Positions 16,078 to 25,439 of a stretch of 64,000 nucleotides of DNA are shown in pieces; within the stretch, counting starts at the first letter, position 1, and every line of letters starts with the position of its first letter. Where the stretch lies: the NCBI RefSeq assembly GCF_035984415.1, contig NZ_CP130720.1, forward strand, positions 8,742,001 through 8,806,000, given 5' to 3'. The notes beneath the pieces were generated by a model. That model saw only the letters and a list, made by a program, of their open reading frames with translations. It was not told where the DNA came from and searched no databases. The position numbers and the translations under genes are program-made. This DNA is from Streptomyces sp. NBC_01296 (GTDB taxonomy: Bacteria > Actinomycetota > Actinomycetes > Streptomycetales > Streptomycetaceae).

Positions 16078-16236
16078 TCACGACAGAAGTCGTGCCAGAA
16101 CCGCTTCCTGTGAACAGAGCCAGTGCCGGTCAACTTCGTGTCGGGAGAGCTGCCACGGAACGGTGCCGTAGTACTCGCAAACCTCGATCACCGGCTTGAT
16201 TTCGGTCAGCCTGCGGACCCTGACTGGTTGAGTCAT
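16078..16236 (-). pseudogene. IS630-type transposase start fused to foreign sequence
   Basis: The frame begins MTQPVRVRRLTE, which matches the N-terminus of Streptomyces IS630-type transposases, and the same 25 bp (16202-16226) recur at 17596-17620 in a second remnant. After this the reading changes to IKPVIEVCEYYGTVPWQLSR and stops after 52 residues. The second half is not IS630 and resembles the N-terminal part of a recombinase only vaguely. It is best seen as a recombination scar. Confidence 0.5.
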
Positions 16237-16539
16237 TCCGCCTTCCCTTGCTGGCAGTCACTTCCGACCAGCACAACGAGCAACCCGGCAAACGTTCGCG
16301 GTCACAGCACGAGGCAGGTGCTGGCCTCACGGATGGGCATCGCGGGCGCCCCCTGGGGAGCACCAGCGCCGGCAGCGGGCGCCCGGCGCGCTCCAGGGAC
16401 GTGCGGGCCGCTGGTGCAGCCCGCGATCCGTGGGCGGCGCCGCCCGCTGCGGAATCCGCACCCGTACCCGCGTCCGTATCGGCATCTGCTTCGGTCCCTG
16501 CTGTTGGAAGGCCAGTACCGAGCGGGTGCGGGAGGGGGG

Positions 16540-17211
16540 TCAGGATGCTGCGGCGGCCTTGCGGACACGGTCGATGAGGATGCGGGCCATGGAGTGCGCG
16601 GTTTTGGGATCCAGGTTGCTTCCCCCGCCCTCAATGGTGACCCGGCCGACGACGGTACCCAGGCAGAGGCTGACGTTGATGCCGTCGAGGCCTCCGGCAT
16701 TGCGGTAGTACGCGTGGCTCGTGGCGCCGTCGAGGGGTGCGACCTCAGCCTTGGTGTATTTGGCCATCTGCGTCGCTTCCTTGCGGCAGGCGTCCTGCGC
16801 AGTGGGTTGGTCGGTGAAGGCGCGCAGATGGAAGATGACGTTTTCCCCGACCTCCTCGAACTTCGCAGAGCCGTCGGCCACGGCGGCGCAGTCCCAGTCG
16901 GGGCCGCACTGTGCCGGCGGCGTGGGCTGCTCGACGACGTTCGCGCTGCCCGTCTTCGGCTTCCAGCCCTTCATCGAAGCGGGGTCGGGCAGCGCGGCCT
17001 GGATCTTCTGCTCGGTGTTGAACACGGTGGAGAACTCCGCCGCGGAAGTGCCCGAGCCCGCGCCGGCGTCCGCACCCGCCGCAGGCCTGGAGGCGGCCCC
17101 CGTCCCCGGTGTGCCCGCGCCCTTCGACGGTTCGGCGCCGCAGCCGGGCACGAAGAGCGCCGACACCACCAGCAGCACTGTGGCAGTGCCCGTCCCGGTC
17201 TTCACACGCAT
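16540..17211 (-). CDS. Secreted lipoprotein of unknown function
   Basis: 223 residues. A basic start and hydrophobic stretch (TATVLLVVSALF) end in a lipobox VPGC with Cys24 as the lipidation site. A low-complexity Gly/Ala/Thr linker (about 30-58) follows, then a globular domain with QCGPDWDCAAVADGSAKFEE, two Cys-containing loops (CRKEA, VSLCLG) and RILIDRVRKAAA. The family resembles actinobacterial DUF-type surface lipoproteins with no assigned activity. It is monocistronic and lies between two IS630 scars, which suggests that it was moved or flanked by insertions. Confidence 0.85.
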   Translation of the reverse strand: MRVKTGTGTATVLLVVSALFVPGCGAEPSKGAGTPGTGAASRPAAGADAGAGSGTSAAEFSTVFNTEQKIQAALPDPASMKGWKPKTGSANVVEQPTPPAQCGPDWDCAAVADGSAKFEEVGENVIFHLRAFTDQPTAQDACRKEATQMAKYTKAEVAPLDGATSHAYYRNAGGLDGINVSLCLGTVVGRVTIEGGGSNLDPKTAHSMARILIDRVRKAAAAS

Positions 17212-17417
17212 ACCCCAACTCCCCGTTCGAATGGCTCGCTTGTCCGAATCCCGGACCGGCGGACGATCCTGCCATCAGTCTCTGCAGTGATCAACTGAAG
17301 AACTCCCACCTGCGGCACGCGGAGCCACTACCGCTACCCCCGGTCCCGAGTGCGTCGCCGAGGCCGCGTCGGCGGGGCCAGCGTCAGGCGGAGGCGGCTG
17401 CCAGCAGTCAGGGTTGG

Positions 17418-17623
17418 TCAGAAGCGCGGTGAAGGCAGGTCGGCCGCGCAGGTGTCCTGCTCTGCCTGCACCAACCGCGCGATCACCGGGACCGTGCTGC
17501 CGCCGGCCGAGGCCAGCAGCATCATCACCCGACGGAACCACACTGAGTTGCTACTGCCCCGCCGCACGATCTGTTGCTGCTTCTGGCCCTCATGGTCGGT
17601 CAGCCTGCGGACCCTGACTGACT
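17418..17623 (-). pseudogene. IS630-family transposase N-terminal remnant
   Basis: Reads VRVRRLTDHEGQKQQQIVRR, then MMLLASAGGSTVPVIARLVQ, the helix-turn-helix N-terminus of IS630 transposases. It ends early in CAADLPSPRF and a stop at 17418. There is no start codon (an in-frame TAG lies just upstream) and no catalytic domain, so it is a dead fragment. Confidence 0.8.
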
Positions 17624-17825
17624 ACGAGGGTCCGCTACTGGCACCGCCGACCTCACACCCGGCCTCGCAGCCGACCCCGGGGCAAAGCCCCGGCGGACTG
17701 GCAGCTTCACCTGCACTGACCTGCTCCGGGGCTCCGGGGCCAGCGGTGGGGGAGAATCGGCCCCGTTTGACATGCTTCGAACGGATGGCAGGGTGGTATC
17801 TGGGGCCAATGTTGGGAGGCTCGGC

Positions 17826-18260
17826 ATGGCATCCGGTTGGGCACGATGTTCCGCAGCACGGCAACTTCCGCTCAGGCTCACGGTCGGCGCGTTCTTCCTG
17901 AACTCCGGGCTCTCGAAACTCGGTGCGGACGAGGGCACCGCCGAGAGGCTGCAGCAGTTCGCCGCCACGACCTACCCGTTCCTGGGCAAGCACGACGCCC
18001 AGAAGTTCGTCCGGCTGCTCTCCGCCGGGGAGCTCGCCATTGCCACGACACTGCTCCTGCCGGTCGTCCCCGCCGCTGTCGCCGGGGTTGCGCTCACCGC
18101 ATTCTCCATTGGCACCGTCGGGCTCTACCTGTGTACGCCGGGGATGCGGCAGGAAGGCAGCCTGCGCCCGACCGAGCAGGGAATCGTGCTGGCCAAGGAC
18201 GTCTGGATGCTGGGTATCGGCGTCTCGCTCATCGCCGAGGGCGTGTACGAACACCGGTGA
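17826..18260 (+). CDS. DoxX-like membrane protein
   Basis: 144 residues with about four hydrophobic segments: LTVGAFFLNSGLSKL, LAIATTLLLPVVPAAVAGVA, AFSIGTVGLYLC and VWMLGIGVSLIAEG. The first segment and its NSG-K pattern match the DoxX family of small integral membrane proteins linked to redox stress in actinobacteria. ATG 17826 is preceded by GGGAGG; the longer frame has no such site. The YceI-like gene follows 92 bp later on the same strand. Confidence 0.8.
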   Translation: MASGWARCSAARQLPLRLTVGAFFLNSGLSKLGADEGTAERLQQFAATTYPFLGKHDAQKFVRLLSAGELAIATTLLLPVVPAAVAGVALTAFSIGTVGLYLCTPGMRQEGSLRPTEQGIVLAKDVWMLGIGVSLIAEGVYEHR

Positions 18261-18352
18261 CGCACCACGAGCACGTCGGTCCCAACGGCTGCTGTACGCG
18301 CTCCGTGACCGTCATCGGATCCGGCCCGGTAAGGGGCAAGTCAGGGGCGCAC

Positions 18353-18925
18353 ATGGCCATGACCAAATGGTTCTTCGAGCCCGGTCATACCGCGGCGGAG
18401 TTCCGCGCCAGGCACATGATGGTCACCTATGTGCGCGGGCAGCTCAAGAACGTGCACGGCCTTCTGGAGGTCGATCCCGACGAGCCGGAGAAGGCGCGCG
18501 TCGAGGCGACGGTCGACGCGACCCAGGTGTACACCGGTCAGCCCCAGCGCGACGCCCACCTCCGCAGCGCTGACTTCTTCGACGTCGAGCACCACCCAAC
18601 ATGGACGTTTTCCGGATCGGGCATTCACCAGATGAGCGGAACCGAGTTCGAGGTCACCGGAGATCTCACGGTACGCGGCGTGACGCGCCCCGTCACCTTC
18701 GACGTCACGTACCTGGGACAGTGGGATACCCCTTGGTGGGAAGAGGGGCGGGACCTCGGTCCCAGGCGACGCGCCGGATTCATAGCCACGACGCGTATCA
18801 ATCGGCATGACTTCGGTGCCAGTTGGAACGATGTGGTCGACCGCGGCGGCGTGGTCGTCAGCCCCATGGTCGATGTGACGGTCGACGTTGAGGCCGTCCT
18901 CGCGCCCATCGAAACGGCCGCATGA
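18353..18925 (+). CDS. YceI-family lipid-binding protein
   Basis: 190 residues: WFFEPGHTAAEFRARHMMVT, VRGQLKNVHGLLEVDPDEPE, DFFDVEHHPTWTFSGSG and GDLTVRGVTRPVTFDVTYLG are all YceI beta-barrel hallmarks. This lipocalin-like fold binds polyisoprenoids or amides. No signal peptide is present, so a cytoplasmic form is likely, as in many actinobacteria. An ATG six codons' worth downstream of AGGGGCG is used; the second in-frame ATG (18359) is possible. Confidence 0.93.
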   Translation: MAMTKWFFEPGHTAAEFRARHMMVTYVRGQLKNVHGLLEVDPDEPEKARVEATVDATQVYTGQPQRDAHLRSADFFDVEHHPTWTFSGSGIHQMSGTEFEVTGDLTVRGVTRPVTFDVTYLGQWDTPWWEEGRDLGPRRRAGFIATTRINRHDFGASWNDVVDRGGVVVSPMVDVTVDVEAVLAPIETAA

Positions 18926-19113
18926 GGCGACCAGCTCGGGCCGCGAGCCGAACAGCTTGATAGCGGGCGGCTATCGCTGAAGCCGGTAGCAGGTCTTGGA
19001 CGACGGTGCGTGAAGAGTCTTGGCTTGTTGCGCTATGGGTTCTCTGTGGCGGCTGGTCGCCGAGGTGGGCAGCCGGGTGCCGACGAGTTCGGCAGTGAGA
19101 GGAGCGCTGAGCA

Positions 19114-19824
19114 GTGTCTACCGCGTCTGATGAGACCGTTGGGAGCCGGCGGGTCGTGGTCGTGACCGGCGGCGCTGGTGCGATCGGCAGCGCGATTGCT
19201 GCGGGGCTTGCGGTCGATCACACCGTGGTCGTGCTCGACCGCGCGGGTGATGTCCCGGTCGATCTGGGTGATCCGGCCGATGTGCGCCGGGCCGCGCAAG
19301 TGGTGCTGGACCGCTACGGCAGGTGCGACGTTCTGGTCCACTCGGCCGCCATGGTCGCCTTCGGACCGTTCGAGGACTTCGAACTCGACCTGTGGCATCA
19401 GGTCCAAGCAGTGAATGTCGAGTCGGCGCTGCTGCTCACCCAGGCCTTCGCGCCGGGGATGCGTGAACGGGACTTCGGCAGGGTGGTCTTCATCGTGTCC
19501 AACACGTTCTGGCGCCCCCCGGGCGCGCACATGCTCGCGTATGTGGCGTCCAAAGGGGCGTTGATCGGCATGACCCACGCCCTCGCCGTCGGGCTCGGCG
19601 GCCATGGGATCGCAGTCACGGCTGTGGCCCCGGGGCTGACTCGCACTCCGGCTACCAGTGTCGTGCCGGCGGAGGAGTTCGAGGAGGTCGCGGCGCGCCA
19701 GGCGCTGCCCCGGCCGCTCACCCCCGACGACACCGCAGCTGTGGTGGCGATGCTCGTCGGCGAGGGCGCCGCCGCGCTGACGGGCCAGGTACTCACGGTC
19801 GACGGCGGCCTGGTGATGCGTTGA
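19114..19824 (+). CDS. Short-chain dehydrogenase/reductase
   Basis: 236 residues from GTG 19114. Cofactor loop TGGAGAIGSAIA, then LDRAGDVPVDLGDPADVRRA. Catalytic Ser in VFIVSNTFWRPPG and Tyr-x3-Lys in YVASKGALIG. The tail TGQVLTVDGGLVMR is typical. It is a second SDR, only moderately like the one at 10695. It is followed 53 bp later by the SnoaL region, repeating the SDR-SnoaL order of 10.7-11.9 kb. Confidence 0.93.
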   Translation: MSTASDETVGSRRVVVVTGGAGAIGSAIAAGLAVDHTVVVLDRAGDVPVDLGDPADVRRAAQVVLDRYGRCDVLVHSAAMVAFGPFEDFELDLWHQVQAVNVESALLLTQAFAPGMRERDFGRVVFIVSNTFWRPPGAHMLAYVASKGALIGMTHALAVGLGGHGIAVTAVAPGLTRTPATSVVPAEEFEEVAARQALPRPLTPDDTAAVVAMLVGEGAAALTGQVLTVDGGLVMR

Positions 19825-19876
19825 TGCGTCAGGAGCGGATCACGTAGCGCCGACCCCGACGGCTACGTGGGGCCGC

Positions 19877-20721
19877 ATGGACACAGTTCTGGCGCACTCG
19901 GTGCTGTCGTACGACGTGCACGGCACCTGCAGCCGAACCGGCGTCAAGAACCACTACGCGGGCCTTCGCCGGTCCTTCCCGGATCTCCGCTTCGAGGTGC
20001 ACGAGAACATCGGCGTCCTGGCCGAAGGTGACCAGGTTGCGCTGCGCACGGTCATCACCGGCACCCATCAGGGCGAGTACGCGGGGAACGCGGCAACCGG
20101 GCACCGCGTCCAGACCTCGGCCTCGCACATCTTCCGCGTGCGCGACGACGAGATCGTCGAGCACTGGCAGGTCGTGGACACGTACCGGATCCTGGTCGCG
20201 ATCGGTGCCATCCCGAAGGCGGCGAGCGCGTTCCAGCAGATCCTCGGTGTCAAGGAGTCCGAGGGCGGGTTGTTCCCCGAGAAGGTCGGCACCGCGTTCG
20301 GCAAGGCCGCCGGGCGGCCGGTGACCCGGGAGGAGTCCCGGCCGTGGTGCGTCGCCTCTACGACGGTGTGATCACCACGGGGAGGCCCGAGGACGTCGAC
20401 GTGGTCGGTGAGGAGTACCTGCAGAACTCGGGCTGGACGCCCGACGGCCGCGACGCGTTCGCCGGCGCGTTGGCGATCAGCCGCGGGGCGATGCCCGACG
20501 GGCGGGCCCTGCAGGCGCACATGGTCGCCGAGAACAACCGGCTCGCGTCCCGGAGCGTGTGGGACGGCACCATCGCCGGGAGTGGGCGGGCGGCCGACTT
20601 CACCACGCTCGACTTCTTCCGCATCGAGGACGGGCTGATCGTCGAGCACGGGGAGTCGGTCGACTGGGTGCGGGCGTATCAGGCATTCGGGCTGCTATCC
20701 GACGACATCCAGGACGCCTGA
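19877..20721 (+). pseudogene. Double SnoaL/ester-cyclase gene split by a frameshift
   Basis: Two NTF2/SnoaL halves lie in overlapping frames. The first (19877-20371) reads YAGLRRSFPDLRFEVHENIG, HIFRVRDDEIVEHWQVVDTY and ends by running out of frame. The second (20344-20721) begins at VRRLYDGVITTGRPEDVD and has FFRIEDGLIVEHGESVDWVR. One added base near 20338-20342 would join them as EESR-AVVRRLYDG, the expected linker. The N-terminus also looks short. It may be a sequencing error, or two separate proteins made from overlapping frames. Confidence 0.65.
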
Positions 20722-20787
20722 GACATTGGGACGTCTAGAACACTCAAGCTTGAACTGATTCCACGTCAACGGAGAGGAAGGCCGGAG

Positions 20788-21444
20788 ATGACCACCGCAA
20801 TCGTAGGCGTCGGCAACATCGGAGCCGCGCTCGCCCGAAACCTGGTGGCCGGAGGTGAGAGCGTCGTCCTGGCGGGAAAGGGCCCCGTGCGCGCCGCGGA
20901 GATCGCGGACGAGCTCGGTCCCCTCGCCCGCGCCGCCTCTGTGCAGGACGCGATCACCGATGCGGATACGGTCGTGTTCGCCATCTGGCTTGACGCCATG
21001 AGGGAGCTGATCCCGCAGGTCGCGCCCCTGCTCGACGACAAGGTCGTGATCGACCCCTCGAACCCGATCGCCTTCGACGAGAAGGGCCAGATCACGCGGT
21101 CGCTGCCCGAAGGGGAGTCGGCCGGGTCGGTGGCCGCCGCCCTGCTGCCCAAGAACGCCCACTACGTCAAGGCGTTCGGCACCCTCGCCGCGGAGGTGCT
21201 CGCCGCGAGCGCGAACCGCACGCCGCGACGGGCGGCGCTGTTCTACGCCACGGACGACGAGGGCGCCGCGGCGACGGCCGAGCGGCTGATCCGCACGGCC
21301 GGATTCGACCCCGTCAAGGCCGGCGGCCTGGCTGACGCCGGACGCATCGAGTCTCCCGGCGGGGACCTGGATCAGTACGGCTCCGGCGGCGAGGTCGTCG
21401 ACCTCGCCCAGGCAACCGCCGCCGTGCACGACGCCGGCCACTGA
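20788..21444 (+). CDS. NADPH:F420 reductase-like NAD(P)-binding protein
   Basis: 218 residues. The N-terminal GVGNIGAALARNL is the GxGxxG dinucleotide site, followed by VVFAIWLDAMRELIPQVAPL and VVIDPSNPIAF as in the NAD-binding domain of F420H2:NADP oxidoreductase-like and related 'NAD(P)-binding' proteins. The C half (HYVKAFGTLAAEVLA, then GFDPVKAGGLADAGRIE) completes the fold. A GGAGAGG region precedes ATG 20788. It is probably a soluble reductase and may be co-transcribed with the SDR/SnoaL genes upstream. Confidence 0.85.
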   Translation: MTTAIVGVGNIGAALARNLVAGGESVVLAGKGPVRAAEIADELGPLARAASVQDAITDADTVVFAIWLDAMRELIPQVAPLLDDKVVIDPSNPIAFDEKGQITRSLPEGESAGSVAAALLPKNAHYVKAFGTLAAEVLAASANRTPRRAALFYATDDEGAAATAERLIRTAGFDPVKAGGLADAGRIESPGGDLDQYGSGGEVVDLAQATAAVHDAGH

Positions 21445-21637
21445 GTTCCACACGTAGAGGAGCAAGGCCGTGCGAGGAACTGTTTTTCGGTGCACGGGAG
21501 TTGTCTGCCCGTCATTCCCGTGAAACCATTTCAGTGCTTGCAGCAAGATCTTGCATGACGTCACGGAATGGCTTCCATCCAGCCCGGCACGAGTCGCTCA
21601 ACGGTCGGGTTCCTCCCCTGAAGAGAAGGAAGAGTTC

Positions 21638-22000
21638 ATGTCGTTCCTGCGAAAGACCAAGCAGCGCCTGGCCGTGGCTGGCGTCTTAGGTGCCCTGGCC
21701 GCAACGGCGGGCGTTGTGGCGACCGCCACTCCGGCCGCCGCGCTCGGCGGTGTCTTCATCTACGCCAACCCCAACTACTCGATCCCGGTGTACCCCAGCG
21801 GCGCGCCGGTACAGATCGCGGAGCTCACGGGGCCGGCGAAGGACACCACGTCCTCCATAGGCAACAGCACGAACCTCTCGATGTGCTTCTACGAACACAA
21901 GAACTACGGCGGTCTCGAGTTCAGGATCGGCCCCGGGGAGTGGTGGGCCACGATCCCTTCGTGGATCGACAACAAGATCTCGTCCTACCGGCCCTGCTGA
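21638..22000 (+). CDS. Secreted I36-like / crystallin-fold peptidase-inhibitor-type protein
   Basis: 120 residues. A clear Sec signal (MSFLRKTKQRLAVAGVLGAL, then AATPAAA-LGG as a cleavage site at about residue 36) leads a mature protein with CFYEHKNYGGLEFRIGPGEW and DNKISSYRPC. These Greek-key-like features match the I36/beta-gamma-crystallin group of small streptomycete secreted proteins, which includes metalloprotease inhibitors. Two cysteines (C90 and the last residue) could pair. GAGAAGGAAGAG precedes ATG 21638. Confidence 0.82.
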   Translation: MSFLRKTKQRLAVAGVLGALAATAGVVATATPAAALGGVFIYANPNYSIPVYPSGAPVQIAELTGPAKDTTSSIGNSTNLSMCFYEHKNYGGLEFRIGPGEWWATIPSWIDNKISSYRPC

Positions 22001-22701
22001 CCGAGGGTCATCTGCTCAGGGCTTTGGCTCCGGCCGCGTTGCCGACACGGGGTGAGGGCTCGCCGGGGGTGTGATACGCGGCCGGCGGATCCGGCGCCTG
22101 GTCCGGCTTGGCGGCGGGAAGGAGCGGGCGGACGCTGGTCAGCTGCGGCATGGAAGCGCCTCCACCCGTGCTCCGCGGCCCAGCACTTTGAACGGCTTGG
22201 CGCGGTGAGCCGATCGGGTGAACCAGGAACTGCGCGCCTGCGGCAGCCCCGCTCGTACGGCTCCCCGCCGTGAGACTGGCTCTGATGCCGAGGCAGGAGA
22301 TCGGGGCGTTTTGCTGCCGTCGGCCTGACCGACCGGCGGATCGTCGAAGAGCTCTTCCCTGTCCCTGCGAACTGTCTCAACCCACCCCTACCCTCTACCA
22401 GCTCTTCCCAAAGTCGGAGTGACCTCCCGGGCCGGACTGTGCGACGAGCTGATGCGCCCGGAGCAGCAGTGGCCCCCGGGCATCCGGCGCCCGGAACTAC
22501 GTCAGATGACGGAAGCGGCGAAATTGGCCGTATTCGAATTTTTGCCGCACCTCTTCAGGGTCCGCTGCGGAGGCTCGGGGTGCACGGGGGGCTCGGCCGC
22601 AGTGGACTGCCGCAGGCTCGGGGTGGGGCAGCGGCCAGGGCCTGCGCTCCGCTACACCGTTGAGCTGCGGGCGGCCATCCTGGTGGCGGCTTCGGATTGG
22701 C
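22001..22701. other. Gene-free stretch
   Basis: About 700 bp between the I36-like and MBL genes. Only short or antisense-like frames exist. A plus-strand frame from 22419 has some coding look (RPEQQWPPGIRRPELRQM) but no family, start site or clear end. I see no repeat or RNA gene. Confidence 0.4.
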
Positions 22702-23598
22702 TTACAGCGTCCAGGCTGCGACGAGGTTCTGCACAGGGTCGCCGCCCTCACGGGCGAGGTAGAGGGCACGTGCGCTGACCCAGAGGACGGTCGGGCCGAG
22801 GTGTTCCGGGTAGCGCTTCAGCATCGCGTCGAAGAAGTCGGCCGGGGTGTCGTGCGCGGCCAGGGCGGCCTCGGCGTCGTCGAGGTATCGGCGGGTCTCG
22901 GCGATGAGCCGTGCCGCGTTGTCGTCGAGGTTCCTGTTCTGGTGACTTGCCACGATGCGGCGCGGCTTCAGCGCGGCGAGGGTGTCGACGGCCTGGCGCC
23001 AGGGGCCGAAGTCGCCGTCGGCCGATTCGGCGAGGTACATGTGGACCCCGTTGTAGATGGCATCGCCGGCCACCACCAGGCCGAGGTCGGGCACGTGCAG
23101 CACCGCGTTGTCGTCGCTGTCCGCGTGCCCCACTTCGACGATGTGGAGGTCGTGTCCTTCGAGGGTGAGGCGGTTGCCGGGCACCGTGACGGCCGTGACG
23201 GGGGACGGGGGGATCTGGCCGGGCCACATCACGTCCCACAGGACCTCCCGGGCGTACACGTTGTCGTGCATCCGTGCGATGGCGCCTGCAGTGGTGACGA
23301 CCTGGGCGCCGAAGCGTTCGGCGAGCATGCCGGCGGTGAACCAGTGGTCGCCGTGGCCGTGGGTGGCGACGATGTGCGTCAGCCGCTGCCCGGTCGCCTC
23401 GACCCAGTCTCCGACCTGCTCCGCCTGCTCGCGGGTCAGCGGCGGGTCTACGAGGACGGCGTCCTGGCGGCCGTGGATCAGGGTGACCGCGAGGGGCTGG
23501 AAGGCGCGCGGCGCTCCGCCCGGCAGCGGCCCGGGACCGTTCATCGGCAGCGGGTCCGCCACGAACACGTCATGGCCGATGTCGGTGATGGTGGACAT
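22702..23598 (-). CDS. MBL-fold metallo-hydrolase
   Basis: 298 residues from ATG 23598. The zinc motif THGHGDHWF gives the HxHxDH ligands; further ligands are in EVGHADSDDN and VVAGDAIYN. The C half has helical PADFFDAMLKRYPEHLGPTV. Members near this type degrade lactones or other esters; the substrate is unknown. It is the distal gene of a leftward pair with the hydrolase at 23656 (57 bp gap), controlled from the divergent TetR region. Confidence 0.9.
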   Translation of the reverse strand: MSTITDIGHDVFVADPLPMNGPGPLPGGAPRAFQPLAVTLIHGRQDAVLVDPPLTREQAEQVGDWVEATGQRLTHIVATHGHGDHWFTAGMLAERFGAQVVTTAGAIARMHDNVYAREVLWDVMWPGQIPPSPVTAVTVPGNRLTLEGHDLHIVEVGHADSDDNAVLHVPDLGLVVAGDAIYNGVHMYLAESADGDFGPWRQAVDTLAALKPRRIVASHQNRNLDDNAARLIAETRRYLDDAEAALAAHDTPADFFDAMLKRYPEHLGPTVLWVSARALYLAREGGDPVQNLVAAWTL

Positions 23599-23655
23599 GG
23601 TATTTCCCTTCGGTGAGTGCATGCGGTCGCGTAATCAATGTGGGGGCAGGGCTGT

Positions 23656-24498
23656 TCACTGGCGGTCGAGGAAGTGCGCGACGTCACTGGCGAACGGTTC
23701 GTGGTGCTGGAAGAGGAAGCCGTGTGCCGCGTCCGGGTAGATCTTGATCTCCGCGCCGGGGATGAGTCCGGCCAGCAGGTGGGAGTAGCGGGGGAGGATC
23801 ATGGGGTCGCTGTCGCCGTTGGCGACGAACACCGGTGCCTGGATCGCGGTCACCCGCTCCAGGAGCGAGAAGTCGGGGATGCCCCAGGCGGAGACCGCGT
23901 CGTACTGGGCCTGGCGCGTCTGCCACGTCGTGGCCGTGTCCAGCTCTTCCCGGGTGAACATCCGCCCCATGGCCTTCTCGCCGGCCGACCGGCTCTCCGG
24001 CGATCGGGTGTAGAAGACGTCGAGCACCGATGCGGGAACGATCTCCGGTTCGCCCACCGCCTCGATGACCCATTTCGCCCACCCGTGCATACCGGGCGCG
24101 CCTTGCGGTGCTGCCGAGGCGAGCACGACGCGCCGTGCGAGCGCGGGCCGGATCAGCGTGATCTCCTGGGCCACGAAGGAGCCCAGGGAGAAGCCGAGGA
24201 CGTCGACCTCAGCCAGGTCCAGGGCGTCGGTGAACGCGATGGCGTCCAACGCCATCTGCGCGATCGTGCTGGGCGTCCTGCCGCTGGACCGGCCGACGCC
24301 GGTGTTGTCGAAGGCGATGACACGCCGGCTCCGGGCCAGGGCGTCGACCAGGGCGGGATCCCAGTTGTCGAGGTTGCCTCGGAAGTGCGTGAGTAGGACC
24401 AGAGGCACACCGCCTTCGCCGACCTCGCGGTACGCGTACTCGATGCCGTTGGCGGCAGACACCGTCGTGATGGGCGCCTGCGCGTAGGACCCTGTCAT
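23656..24498 (-). CDS. Alpha/beta hydrolase
   Basis: 280 residues. The nucleophile lies in GFSLGSFVAQEI, the oxyanion region in LLTHFRGNLDNWD (HFRG replacing HG), the acid in NGDSDPMI and the base in DAAHGFLFQ. The FDNTGVGRSSG stretch is typical of haloperoxidase-like and dienelactone-type cofactor-free hydrolases. It is first in the leftward operon with the MBL gene and shares the TetR operator region at 24594-24650. Confidence 0.92.
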   Translation of the reverse strand: MTGSYAQAPITTVSAANGIEYAYREVGEGGVPLVLLTHFRGNLDNWDPALVDALARSRRVIAFDNTGVGRSSGRTPSTIAQMALDAIAFTDALDLAEVDVLGFSLGSFVAQEITLIRPALARRVVLASAAPQGAPGMHGWAKWVIEAVGEPEIVPASVLDVFYTRSPESRSAGEKAMGRMFTREELDTATTWQTRQAQYDAVSAWGIPDFSLLERVTAIQAPVFVANGDSDPMILPRYSHLLAGLIPGAEIKIYPDAAHGFLFQHHEPFASDVAHFLDRQ

Positions 24499-24593
24499 AG
24501 GAGTCTCCCTTCAGGCCTGCCCTGCAGGGGTCGTGATCGACGCTCGGGCGGGCAGGAGCTGGTCATGAGCCACTGAGCCTCATCAAGGTATAG

Positions 24594-24650
24594 CGATCGC
24601 TTTACATGTTGTCGACGCTACGCCGCTCGGCATCGAATGTAAAGCGTTCG
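24594..24650. promoter_or_regulatory. TetR operator between hydrolase and regulator
   Basis: CGATCGCTTTACAT (24594-24607) and ATGTAAAGCGTTCG (24637-24650) are inverted repeats with one mismatch in 14, 43 bp centre to centre. The right arm ends two bases before the TetR start, so binding would block both promoters. Confidence 0.85.
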
Positions 24651-24652
24651 TT

Positions 24653-25282
24653 ATGCTTATGCTCATGAGTACGGGGGCAACGACACCAATCAGCGGGGCG
24701 GTCCGCGGCGGGCGCGGTGCGCGTGAGCGCATCCTGCGGGCGGCGGAGGAGCTCTTCTACACACGCGGCATCCACGCCACCGGCGTGGCGGCGCTCATCG
24801 AGGCCGCGCACGTCTCGCCCCGCACCTTCTATGCGCACTTCCCGACCAAGAACGCGCTGGTGGAGGAGTATCTTCGCCGGTTCGAATCTGAGACGCCCAT
24901 CGCCGCCGAAGCGGAGCTGGAGCGCGACGACCTCTCCCCGGCCCAGCGGCTGCTGGCGATCTTCAACCCCCTTGAGGGGGACCCGTCCGCGCTCATTCGC
25001 GGGTGTCCCTTCCACAACGCCGTCATCGAGGGCGCCGGAGAACTCCCCGAGGTCGCCCGCCTCGCGCAACGACACAAGCACGCCTTCCGCGAGCGCCTCG
25101 TGGCCACAGCCGCAGAGGCCGGAGCGGCCGACCCGGAGGCCCTTGGCAGGCAACTCGCCGTGATCTTCGAAGGCGCCAATGCGCTGGCAGCCTCCTGCAA
25201 CGACGCGCAGGTGTTCACCGATGCCCGGCGAGCCGCCAAGACGCTCCTGGATATCGCTTTGAGCGCTGCGCCCGGAGGGTGA
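24653..25282 (+). CDS. TetR-family regulator
   Basis: 209 residues (or 205 from ATG 24665). The helix-turn-helix covers ARERILRAAEELFYTRGIHA to AAHVSPRTFYAHFPTKNALV. The C-terminal domain has the conserved RGCPFHNAVIE block, seen in TetR proteins controlling hydrolase/oxidoreductase operons. Transcription may be leaderless, since the operator abuts the start and no Shine-Dalgarno is seen. It should repress itself and the divergent hydrolase/MBL pair. Confidence 0.92.
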   Translation: MLMLMSTGATTPISGAVRGGRGARERILRAAEELFYTRGIHATGVAALIEAAHVSPRTFYAHFPTKNALVEEYLRRFESETPIAAEAELERDDLSPAQRLLAIFNPLEGDPSALIRGCPFHNAVIEGAGELPEVARLAQRHKHAFRERLVATAAEAGAADPEALGRQLAVIFEGANALAASCNDAQVFTDARRAAKTLLDIALSAAPGG

Positions 25283-25439
25283 ACGTTCCGAGACCCAGGT
25301 GGACGCTTGCGGCTTGCCGTACCGGGCAGCCCGCACGCGTTGCCGAGCCGTTGATGCAGGCATCAGCAGTGCCCCGGTCGCAGCAGCAGGGCAGGGGGCT
25401 CGGACAGGGACCGCCCGGAAACCATCGAAGGGGCCGCTC

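Noticed and set aside
22419..22778. Plus-strand ORF in the gap before the MBL gene
   Set aside because: No start signal or family; the end overlaps the 3' end of the MBL gene in antisense.
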